Of a stretch of 29,270 nucleotides of DNA, positions 23,190 through 29,270 are shown in pieces (the first letter of the stretch is position 1; each line of letters opens with the position of its first letter). The position numbers were made by a program, and so were the translations under genes. The notes beneath the pieces are model-generated. The model saw only the letters and a program-made list of their open reading frames with translations, was not told the origin of the DNA and did not search any database. The stretch is from CAYWTX01 sp964461295 (GTDB lineage: Bacteria > Planctomycetota > Phycisphaerae > SM23-33): the NCBI GenBank assembly GCA_964461295.1, contig CAYWTX010000432.1, positions 1 through 29,270 on the forward strand. Reading direction: 5' to 3'.

Positions 23190-24650
23190 CTATCGCGCCC
23201 TCCCCGTCTTCGCCGCCAGCGCCGCCGCCGCGGGCGCCGCCGCCGCGCCCCCGGCCTCCCGCGAGGACTGCTGGGCCGCGTCTTCCGGCAGCAGGAAGTC
23301 CCACGACGCCGTGATCTCCTGCATCCACCGCACCGTCTCCGCCAGCTCCGTGCCCTGACCCGTCGGCTGCATCAGAAACTCCCGCGCCCGCTCGATCAGC
23401 GACACAGCCTTGTCGATCCGACGGTTCGCCCCGCTCGCCAGCGCGCCGATGTTGATCAGGTCTTCCGCGCCCTGGTACGTCGCGATGATCGCCCGCAGCC
23501 GCTTCGCCGCCAACTTGTGCTCCCGGCTCACCACCGCGTCCATCAAACGGCTGATGCTTCCCAGCACGTCCACGGCCGGGTAATGCCCCATCTCCGCCAG
23601 CTTGCGGCTGAGCACCACGTGCCCGTCCAGCAGCGACCGCACGCTGTCGGCCACCGGGTCGTTCAGATCGTCCGCCTCCACCAGCACCGTCAGGATGCCC
23701 GTGATGCTGCCCCGCTCCGTGCACCCCAGCCGCTCGGTCAGCTTGGGCAGCATGCTGAACACCGACGGCGTGTAACCCTTCGTCGTCGGCGGCTCGCCCG
23801 CCGCCAGGCCGATCTCCCGCTGCGCCTGGGCGAACCGCGTCACCGAGTCCATCATCAGCAGCACGTCCTTGCCCTGATCGCGGAAGTACTCCGCGATCGC
23901 CACGGCCAGGAACGCCGACTTCACCCGCTGAATCGGACTGGTGTTCGACGTGGCCGCGACCACCACGCTGCGGGTCAGGCCTTCGGCCCCCAGCGAGTTC
24001 TCCAGGAACTCCCGCACCTCGCGCCCGCGCTCGCCCACCAGCGCCAGCACGTTCACGTCGGCGCCGCTGACGCGGGCAATCTCCCCCAGCAGCGTGCTCT
24101 TGCCCACGCCGCTGCCGGCGAAGATGCCCATCCGCTGACCCTTGCCGCACGTGATCAGCCCGTCAATCGAGCGGATGCCGAACCCCAGCGGCTCGCTGAT
24201 CCGCCGCCGCGCCAGGGGCGCGGGCGCCGCACCCTCCAACGCCACCCTCCGGCAGCCGACCAGCGGACCCTTGTCGTCCATCGGCCGACCCAGCCCGTCC
24301 AGCACCCGCCCCAGCAGCGCCGAACCCACCATCAGCGTCCGCGGCGCAGCCGCCGGAACCACCGCGTCGTTCGGCGAGATCCCTTCGATCCCTTCCAGCG
24401 GCAGCAGCACGCGGCTGTCATGGTGGAAGCCCACCACCTCGGCCGGCACGCGCCGCCCGTCCGCCAAGCAGATCTCGCACAACTGCCCGATCCCCACCGG
24501 CGGGCCCTTGCTCTCGATCGTCAGCCCGGTCACGCGAACCACCGACCCGCGGCAGCGCATCACGTCCAGGCCCGCCAGCCGCCCCCGCAACTTGTCCAGG
24601 TCCGCAATCACTCGCTCTGGTCTTCCTTCACTTCCCGTCGCCTCTGCCAT
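23190..24650 (-). CDS. fliI: Flagellum-specific ATPase FliI
   Basis: This 486-residue protein is a type III export ATPase of the F1-beta class. The N-terminal domain runs to about residue 95. LLGRVLDGLGRPMDDKGPL precedes the Walker A GSGVGKST (179-186). Then come VLALVGERGREVREF, Walker B VLLMMDSVTR (263-272) and the family hallmark EPPTTKGYTPSVFSMLPKL. The C-terminal helical domain ends near WDFLL. It energises export with FliH and FliJ. A tail of about 35 alanine-rich residues is extra. The ATG at 24650 has no good ribosome site; a GTG at 24611 follows AAGGAAG and would remove 13 residues. Confidence 0.96.
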   Translation of the reverse strand: MAEATGSEGRPERVIADLDKLRGRLAGLDVMRCRGSVVRVTGLTIESKGPPVGIGQLCEICLADGRRVPAEVVGFHHDSRVLLPLEGIEGISPNDAVVPAAAPRTLMVGSALLGRVLDGLGRPMDDKGPLVGCRRVALEGAAPAPLARRRISEPLGFGIRSIDGLITCGKGQRMGIFAGSGVGKSTLLGEIARVSGADVNVLALVGERGREVREFLENSLGAEGLTRSVVVAATSNTSPIQRVKSAFLAVAIAEYFRDQGKDVLLMMDSVTRFAQAQREIGLAAGEPPTTKGYTPSVFSMLPKLTERLGCTERGSITGILTVLVEADDLNDPVADSVRSLLDGHVVLSRKLAEMGHYPAVDVLGSISRLMDAVVSREHKLAAKRLRAIIATYQGAEDLINIGALASGANRRIDKAVSLIERAREFLMQPTGQGTELAETVRWMQEITASWDFLLPEDAAQQSSREAGGAAAAPAAAALAAKTGRAR

Positions 24651-24660
24651 CCGCGCCGCC

Positions 24661-24687
24661 GCGCCCGAGGCAGCTTGCCTCGCGGCG
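24661..24687. repeat. Hairpin between fliH and fliI
   Basis: CGAGGCA-GCT-TGCCTCG (24666-24682) is extended by GCGCC and CGGCGC flanks with one bulge, giving about a 12-bp stem. It fills most of the 45-bp gap between fliH and fliI. There is no T-run, and it could modulate fliI translation or mRNA decay. Confidence 0.55.
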
Positions 24688-24695
24688 CCGCTTCC

Positions 24696-25223
24696 TCATC
24701 CCTTCATCGCCTTCCCCGCCGCTTCCAACGCCGCATCCACGCTGTACTCCAACACCCCGCCGGCGGCTTCCACCACGCACGACGCCGGCGCCATTCCCGC
24801 ATCCGCCACGTATTCCACCCGCCCCGCGCCCAGCTTCTCCCTCGCCGCCGCGCACGCCTCGTAGTCCGCCTTGCTCAGACGCACCACCACCTTGCCCGCC
24901 CCGCCCATCCGACCAACCGCCTCCGCCACGATCGGATCAATCTCGTACCGCCCCGCCTTCACTTCCTGCAGCAGCACGGCCCGCGCGATCGCCAACGCCA
25001 GGTCCGCCAACTGCCCCTCCGCCCGCGACCGGAAATCCGCCGCAAGCCGCTCTACCTCCGCCGCCGCCCGCTCCAACGCCGCCGCCGCCGCCACCAACCG
25101 TTCGCGCTGCCCCTCCAGCACCGCTCGCGCGGCGGCGCCCGCCGCCGCCTCGCCCTCGCCGGCAACCCGCACCGCCGTCGGCCGCCACGGCAGCCGAACG
25201 TGCAGATGTTTCGCTCCCGCCAT
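24696..25223 (-). CDS. fliH: Flagellar assembly protein FliH
   Basis: This 175-residue protein has an alanine/glutamate-rich N-terminal helix (residues about 25-75) and a C-terminal domain. The domain contains LALAIARAVLLQEVKAGRYEIDPIVAEAV and the later VEYVADAGMAPASCVVEAAGGVLEYSVDA, as in FliH/YscL proteins (pattern D-x-x-x-x-x-G-x-x-x-E-x-x-x-G-x-x-D). FliH regulates FliI and docks it on FliN. The ATG at 25223 shares a base with the fliG stop (TGATG) and has GAGG seven bases upstream. A GTG at 25226 is possible but too close to that site. Confidence 0.88.
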   Translation of the reverse strand: MAGAKHLHVRLPWRPTAVRVAGEGEAAAGAAARAVLEGQRERLVAAAAALERAAAEVERLAADFRSRAEGQLADLALAIARAVLLQEVKAGRYEIDPIVAEAVGRMGGAGKVVVRLSKADYEACAAAREKLGAGRVEYVADAGMAPASCVVEAAGGVLEYSVDAALEAAGKAMKG

Positions 25224-26215
25224 CACGCTTCCTCAAAACTCAGAAGGCCCTGGCTGGTCAGTTCCCGCATGGCCTTCAGAATCTCCTCGCGCGCCGCCAG
25301 CACGTCCTCTTCCCGGGGGTTGCTCAGCAGCGACACCTCTTCCTCCAACGCCGCCTGCTGGCGATCCGACAGGTTGCCGCGGATCTTCTTGCCGATCCCC
25401 TCGTCCACGTTCATCAGCGCCAACGCCAGCTTCCTGGCGTCCACGCCGCGCAGCGCCTGCTGCAGCGAGCGGTCCGTCACCGCCGGCAGGTCATCCCACA
25501 GCACCATCAGGTCCGAGATCTCCCCCGCCAGCTTCTCGTCGCGCTTCTGCATCTCCTGCATCAGGTTCGTCCGCAGTTCCCCGCCCAGGTCGCGCAACAG
25601 CAGCGACACCTTGCGGAGCTGACCCCGCCGCCGCGTGTCCGCCACCACCCCGGGCTGCTGCATCCGCCGCCGAACCAGCGACGCGATCCGCAACCTCGAC
25701 TCCGCCGATATCTCCTCCCCCGCCGCCATCACGCGAACCGCCTCCCGACGCATGTCCTCCCTCAACAGCGGCAGCACCTTCGCGCTCATCTTGGCCGGCA
25801 ACTCCGCCAGCACCACCCCCGCCACCATCGCCGACTCGCCCTTCAGCGCCTCGCCCAAGTCCTTGGGTTCCACCGACCGCATCGCCAGGAACGGATCCTT
25901 CTCCTCCACCAGCCGCGGCAGCCGCTCCAACACCTCCTTCGACCGCGCCGCGCCCAGCACGCCCTCCAGCATGTCCCTCAGAAACGCGTCGCCCCCGCCG
26001 CGCGACGAACTGGACTTCCGCAAATGCTGGAAGAAGTCCCGCACAGGCTGCTCGGCCGAACCACGCTTCGCCTGTCCGCTCGCCTCCAGGTACGCCATCT
26101 CCGCGGCGATCTCCGTCACCGTCTCCGCAGGGGCCGACTTCAACAACTCAGCCGCCGTGCCCGCGTCCAGGCCCGTCAGCAGCAACGCCGCTTTGCGCAG
26201 ACCCGTCCGGCTCAC
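25223..26215 (-). CDS. fliG: Flagellar motor switch protein FliG
   Basis: This 330-residue protein has the FliG three-domain plan. The N-terminal FliF-binding part starts LRKAALLLTGLDAGTAAELLKS. The middle domain follows near VEPKDLGEALKGESAMVAGVVLAELP. The C-terminal torque domain runs through LVLWDDLP-like MVLWDDLPAVTDRSLQQALR, VDARKLALALMN, KKIRGNLSDRQQAALEEEV and ends LLSFEEA. FliG carries the charges that interact with stators. The middle-domain EHPQ motif used for FliM binding is replaced by GESAM. The start is GTG in a GTGA overlap with the fliF stop. Confidence 0.93.
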   Translation of the reverse strand: MSRTGLRKAALLLTGLDAGTAAELLKSAPAETVTEIAAEMAYLEASGQAKRGSAEQPVRDFFQHLRKSSSSRGGGDAFLRDMLEGVLGAARSKEVLERLPRLVEEKDPFLAMRSVEPKDLGEALKGESAMVAGVVLAELPAKMSAKVLPLLREDMRREAVRVMAAGEEISAESRLRIASLVRRRMQQPGVVADTRRRGQLRKVSLLLRDLGGELRTNLMQEMQKRDEKLAGEISDLMVLWDDLPAVTDRSLQQALRGVDARKLALALMNVDEGIGKKIRGNLSDRQQAALEEEVSLLSNPREEDVLAAREEILKAMRELTSQGLLSFEEA

Positions 26216-27759
26216 CGCGATTCCTCCTTCTCGCTCTCAATCCAGGTCAGGAACAGCCGCTTCACCTCGTCGGGATTGTCCTGCAAGGCTCGCGTGATCT
26301 GCGCCCGCAGCACGTCCGGATTCGCCTCCACCGACGCCGGCAGCAGGTTCCCGCCCCCCCCGCCCGCCAACGCCAGCGCGCCCGCCCCGGCCGGCAGACC
26401 CGCCGCGCCCGCCTCCGCCCCCGCCGCCCGGGCCTTGGGCCTGAACATCCGCAGCGCCAGCAACGCCCCCAGCACCAACAGCCCCAGCGACGACCGCTTC
26501 GCCACTTCCAGCAGGAACTCCTTGTTCAGCAGCCCGCCGTCCTCAGCCGCCACGGCCCCCACTTCCGGCGCCTTGTAAAACGACGCCTCCTTCACCACCA
26601 GCTTGTCGCCCTTCTCCGTGTTCAGCCCCAACGCGGTCGTGACGATCTCCTCCACGTCCTTCACGGCCAGCAGCTTCCTCGGGGCGTTCGCGTCGGCGCC
26701 CTTCGCCGGCGAAAGGTCCACCACCACCGACACCGCCTTGTTCTTGATCCCCCCGGCCGACTCGGTCTTGCGCTCCATCGTGCGGGTGATCTCGTATTCC
26801 GTGTCGGTGGTCGAATCGGTCATCGTGCCCGCGCCGGCGCCTTCCTTCGGCGACTCCACCGACTTCTTCTCCTTCACCGTCTCGCGGATCGGCATGCCCT
26901 TGTCCGGACCCACCCGCTTCGTCTCCGATTCCGTGCTCGTCGTGTCCATGACCACCGACACCTGCACCGTCGACCGCCCCCCGCCCAGCACCTGCGCCAA
27001 CTGCATCTCCGCCTTGTTCGCCAGGTACTCCTCCGCCTGCCGCTTCTGCTCCAGGACCGACGACGCGGCCGCCATGTTCTTGTCGCCCGTGCCTTCGTTC
27101 GTCAGCAGCGTGCCCCGATGGTCCACCACCACCACCTTCTCAGGCGACAGCCCTTCCACGCATCCGCTCACCATGTGCACGATCGCCGACACGTTGCTCG
27201 GGCTCAGCCGCATCGCCCCCTTCATCCGCACCACCACCGTCGCCGACGGCTGCTTGTCCGCCCGGTTGAACATGCTCGACTCCGGGCGCACGATGTGCAC
27301 CCTCGCGCCCGCGACGGCATCCAGCGTCTCGATGCTCTTGGCGATCTCGCCCTCGACGGCCTGGGTATACCGCACCCGCTCGTGGAACGGGCTGGCCCCG
27401 AACGACTGGTCGTTGAGCAACTTGTACCCCGCGTGCCCGCCGCCGGACCCGCTGCCGCCGCTCGTCGCGCCGGCCAGGCTCAGCCGCAACGAGTACACCT
27501 TCTCCTCCGGCACGTACACCGCCGTTCCCCCCGCCCGCAATTCGTACGCGATGCCCTGGTCGCGGATCTTCTCCACCACGGCGGCTCCCTCTTCCGGCGG
27601 CAGGCCGGCGTACAGCAGCGCCAGGTTCGGCCGGCGCGCCCAGTTCACCAGCAGCACCCCCCCGCCGACGCAGCCCAGAAGCACGCCCATCAACAACACT
27701 CGCTGCATCAGCCCGGCCCGCCTCCACGCCTCACCCATTCCATGTATTCCCTGTGCCAT
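26212..27759 (-). CDS. fliF: Flagellar MS-ring protein FliF
   Basis: This 515-residue protein forms the MS ring in the inner membrane. The first membrane helix is VLLMGVLLGCVGGGVLLV (residues about 21-38). The ring-building domains follow, with LLYAGLPPEEGAAVVEKIRDQGIAYEL, RYTQAVEGEIAKSIETLDAVAGARVHIV and MVSGCVEGLSPEKVVVVDHRGTLL. A serine/lysine-rich loop follows, then the second helix (SLGLLVLGALLALRMF, residues about 433-448). The C-terminal FliG-binding tail contains LRAQITRALQDNPDEVKRLFLTWI. GGGA is seven bases before the ATG. The protein is close to family length, and its stop overlaps fliG. Confidence 0.96.
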   Translation of the reverse strand: MAQGIHGMGEAWRRAGLMQRVLLMGVLLGCVGGGVLLVNWARRPNLALLYAGLPPEEGAAVVEKIRDQGIAYELRAGGTAVYVPEEKVYSLRLSLAGATSGGSGSGGGHAGYKLLNDQSFGASPFHERVRYTQAVEGEIAKSIETLDAVAGARVHIVRPESSMFNRADKQPSATVVVRMKGAMRLSPSNVSAIVHMVSGCVEGLSPEKVVVVDHRGTLLTNEGTGDKNMAAASSVLEQKRQAEEYLANKAEMQLAQVLGGGRSTVQVSVVMDTTSTESETKRVGPDKGMPIRETVKEKKSVESPKEGAGAGTMTDSTTDTEYEITRTMERKTESAGGIKNKAVSVVVDLSPAKGADANAPRKLLAVKDVEEIVTTALGLNTEKGDKLVVKEASFYKAPEVGAVAAEDGGLLNKEFLLEVAKRSSLGLLVLGALLALRMFRPKARAAGAEAGAAGLPAGAGALALAGGGGGNLLPASVEANPDVLRAQITRALQDNPDEVKRLFLTWIESEKEESR

Positions 27760-27790
27760 GGTTGATTCCCAACGCTGAAGAGATCCGGCG

Positions 27791-27839
27791 GAGCCGGGGC
27801 GTGTCGCCCCGGTTGCCTTCTACCAGGGACCGCCGTCCC
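27791..27839. repeat. Hairpin repeat copy 2 plus GGGAC-CGCC-GTCCC palindrome
   Basis: Positions 27791-27820 repeat 17040-17069 with one mismatch and carry the CCGGGGCG-TGT-CGCCCCGG stem (27794-27812). Immediately after, 27826-27839 repeats the palindrome seen at 8112-8125. Both lie in the 85-bp gap between fliE and fliF. Confidence 0.75.
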
Positions 27840-27844
27840 GACCG

Positions 27845-28162
27845 TCACACCTGCATGTTCATTGTCTGCTTGTACGCCTCGATCACCTTGTTCCGCACGC
27901 CCATCAGCAGCTTGAAGCTCAAGTCCGCCTTGGCCACCGCGTTCACCACCGGCAGCACGTTCTCGGTCCGCCCCGAAATCATGTCCTTGATCGCGTCGTA
28001 CGACGCCTGCTGCCGGCTATCCACGTCCTGCACCACGTCGCGCAGCGTTCGGGCAAAGTTGCTGTCGCCCGCGACGCCGGCCTTCTCCGCCCCGCCGGGC
28101 GCGCCCATCGGCAACCGAACGCCGCCCAGGCCGCCAACGCCGCCGATTCCGTCGATCGCCAT
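27845..28162 (-). CDS. fliE: Flagellar hook-basal body protein FliE
   Basis: This 105-residue protein has a glycine-rich N-terminus and the FliE helical core. The core contains NFARTLRDVVQDVDSRQQASYDAIKDMI, then VAKADLSFKLLMGVRNKVIEAYKQTMNMQV at the C-terminus, the family's most conserved end. FliE joins the MS ring to the rod and is an early export substrate. AGAGG is seven bases before the ATG. It is between flgC and fliF, the standard place. Confidence 0.95.
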   Translation of the reverse strand: MAIDGIGGVGGLGGVRLPMGAPGGAEKAGVAGDSNFARTLRDVVQDVDSRQQASYDAIKDMISGRTENVLPVVNAVAKADLSFKLLMGVRNKVIEAYKQTMNMQV

Positions 28163-28216
28163 GCCGCACCTCTTTCCGCCACTCGGCGCCCGTCACCCGA
28201 CACTCCACGCTCGTCC

Positions 28217-28618
28217 CTACTTCAGCAGCTCCAGCGTCACATTCATCGCGTCCGTGAAACGCTTCAGCACAGCCGCGTTCGCCTGGTACGCGCGGCTGGC
28301 GACCATCATGTTCATCATCTCCACGGGCAGGTCGACGTTGGGCATCCGAACCATGCCGTCCTTGTTCGCGTCGGGATGGCCCGGCATGTACACGTCCTTG
28401 TACCCGCCGCGGCTGTCGGCAACGACTTCCTGCACCTTCACGCCGCTCAGCCCCTCCTGCGCCGCCACCATCACGTGCTGCCGCCGGAACGGCTTGCCGT
28501 TCTCCGCTCGCGTCGTGTTCGCGTTGGCGATGTTCTGCGCGATGACCTTCAGCCGCAGCGCCTCCGCCTGAAGCCCGCTGACCGCGATGTCCGCCGTTGT
28601 CACTCGTCCCACGCCCAT
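28217..28618 (-). CDS. flgC: Flagellar proximal rod protein FlgC
   Basis: This 133-residue protein has the N-terminal rod motif ISVSGL-like IAVSGLQAEALRLKVIAQNIANANTTR. The mid-region contains FRRQHVMVAAQ, a family-typical block. The C-terminus contains VDLPVEMMNMMVASRAYQANAAVLK, as in FlgC. It is part of the proximal rod. The ATG at 28618 has GGAG seven bases upstream and starts exactly at the conserved helix. An earlier ATG at 28678 would add 20 unconserved residues. It follows flgB by 66 bases. Confidence 0.95.
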   Translation of the reverse strand: MGVGRVTTADIAVSGLQAEALRLKVIAQNIANANTTRAENGKPFRRQHVMVAAQEGLSGVKVQEVVADSRGGYKDVYMPGHPDANKDGMVRMPNVDLPVEMMNMMVASRAYQANAAVLKRFTDAMNVTLELLK

Positions 28619-28684
28619 CGTCCTGCTCCGCTGACGCTCGTCCTGGCTTCCAAGCCCACGGTTCGCCGCGCCCGGCATCCCGTC

Positions 28685-29041
28685 TTACAGTCCCATCGCC
28701 ATGTCCATCTGCTTGTACACCTTTGACAGCATCCGGACGTACGCCTTGTACTTCTCGCCGTTCTGGATCATCTGCCCGATCTCCGCCTCCATCACCACGT
28801 CGTTGCCGTTGGCGTCCACCAGCGTCGTCTGCGGCTGGATGATCTCCGGCTGCACGTCCACCGTCTCGCCGCCCCGCCCCCGGTCCATCGCCTCGGCCAG
28901 GAACTGCTCGAACCGCACGTCGTAGCGGCGGTAGTTGGGCGTCTCCATGTTGGCAAGGTTGTTGGCGATGACCTTCGCCCGCAGGCTCGACGCGTCCATC
29001 CCCGCCTCGATGACCGAAGTTATGCCCGGTCCGCCAGCCAT
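28685..29041 (-). CDS. flgB: Flagellar proximal rod protein FlgB
   Basis: This 118-residue protein contains the rod motif SLRAKVIANNLANMETPNYRRYDVRFEQ (residues about 19-46) and ends with the EAEIGQMIQNGEKYKAYVRML helix region, both typical of FlgB. It is a proximal rod subunit exported early. AAGGAG is about seven bases before the ATG. The start lies inside the coding end of the upstream regulator gene (22-bp overlap), so the two are translated together. Confidence 0.95.
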   Translation of the reverse strand: MAGGPGITSVIEAGMDASSLRAKVIANNLANMETPNYRRYDVRFEQFLAEAMDRGRGGETVDVQPEIIQPQTTLVDANGNDVVMEAEIGQMIQNGEKYKAYVRMLSKVYKQMDMAMGL

Positions 29042-29270
29042 TGCTCTTCTCCTTCCGCCGTAGCGGCCTCGACCTGCTCCCGCGTCCGATAGCGGCGAAG
29101 CTTCTCGCGAAGCGTGCGGTCCGTGATGCCCAGCATCCGCGCCGCCTTGACCTGATGGCTCTGCGTCCGCCGCAGGGCCTCGAAAATCGCCTTCCGCTCC
29201 AGTTCCTGGAGGCTCAGGTCGTCCAAATCGCCCGAGCGCCCCGTCGCCGGGCGCCGGGACGGCGCCGCCG
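29020..29270 (-). CDS. C-terminus of NtrC/FleQ-type sigma-54 regulator (partial)
   Basis: Only the last 82 residues are in the window; the frame is open through the right edge. After a proline/arginine-rich linker comes a Fis-type helix-turn-helix: LSLQELERKAIFEALRRT, then AARMLGITDRTLREKLRRY. That is the DNA-binding end of sigma-54-dependent activators. The likely whole protein has a receiver or regulatory domain and an AAA+ domain beyond the window. Its position at the head of the flgB operon fits a master flagellar activator such as FlgR, FleQ or FleR. Some Fis-family proteins are short, but the ongoing upstream frame argues against a stand-alone protein. Only the C-terminus can be judged here. 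Confidence 0.85.
   Translation of the reverse strand, partial: AAPSRRPATGRSGDLDDLSLQELERKAIFEALRRTQSHQVKAARMLGITDRTLREKLRRYRTREQVEAATAEGEEQWLADRA

Noticed and set aside
1..29270. CRISPR arrays, tRNA or rRNA genes, insertion sequences, prophage genes
   Set aside because: I looked for regular spaced direct repeats, cloverleaf-like or rRNA-like stretches and transposase or integrase motifs and saw none. The repeats present are short palindromes and tandem heptamers.

Overview
This window is a GC-rich bacterial chromosome segment dominated by one long, single-strand (minus) flagellar export, basal-body and regulation cluster. The likely source is a member of the Planctomycetota. That placement is an inference. 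It rests on the very high GC, the large HEAT-repeat lipoprotein and secreted ThuA-like protein next door, many extragenic palindromic and short-unit repeats, and some divergent flagellar proteins. No rRNA, tRNA, CRISPR array, transposase or prophage gene is visible.

Layout from the left edge. Positions 1-177 hold a strong hairpin and one copy of a dispersed repeat. A minus-strand gene (178-4212) encodes a HEAT-repeat lipoprotein joined to a heparinase/alginate-lyase-like region. It is divergent from a plus-strand secreted ThuA-domain gene (4402-5238). Everything from 5308 to 29270 is flagellar and on the minus strand. In transcription order it runs: the C-terminus of an NtrC/FleQ-type regulator (cut by the right edge), flgB, flgC, fliE, fliF, fliG, fliH, fliI, fliJ, a motE-like gene, fliL, fliM, fliN, fliO, fliP, fliQ, fliR, flhB, flhA, a 76-residue membrane protein, fliA, two small unknown genes, two lipoproteins, flgM, flagellin, fliD and fliS. 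Together these encode the proximal rod, MS ring, C ring, type III export gate and ATPase complex, sigma-28 and its antagonist, filament, cap and cap/filament chaperone. Hook, hook-junction, distal rod, P/L-ring, motA/motB, chemotaxis and flhF/flhG genes are not in the window.

The regulatory logic is partly readable. Flagellin and fliD are each preceded by a matching sigma-28-type promoter (TCAAGTYC, 11-bp spacer, then a box ending TCGATAA). fliA and flgM lie in the same cluster. The NtrC-family regulator at the head of the cluster implies sigma-54 control. A GG-N10-GC match sits directly before fliO, at a distance that would give an almost leaderless transcript. Many early genes are coupled by 4-bp ATGA or GTGA overlaps.

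The most unusual signal is in the DNA between and at the start of genes. Degenerate tandem repeats with a 7-bp unit, mostly paired as inverted arms, sit at the 5' ends of the membrane protein after flhA, of fliR, of fliP, and of a lipoprotein gene. In that lipoprotein gene a nested 193-bp palindromic element appears to encode the hydrophobic core of the signal peptide. In fliP the repeat encodes the start of the N-terminus. Two small unknown proteins and two lipoproteins between fliA and flgM are the best candidates for lineage-specific flagellar parts.
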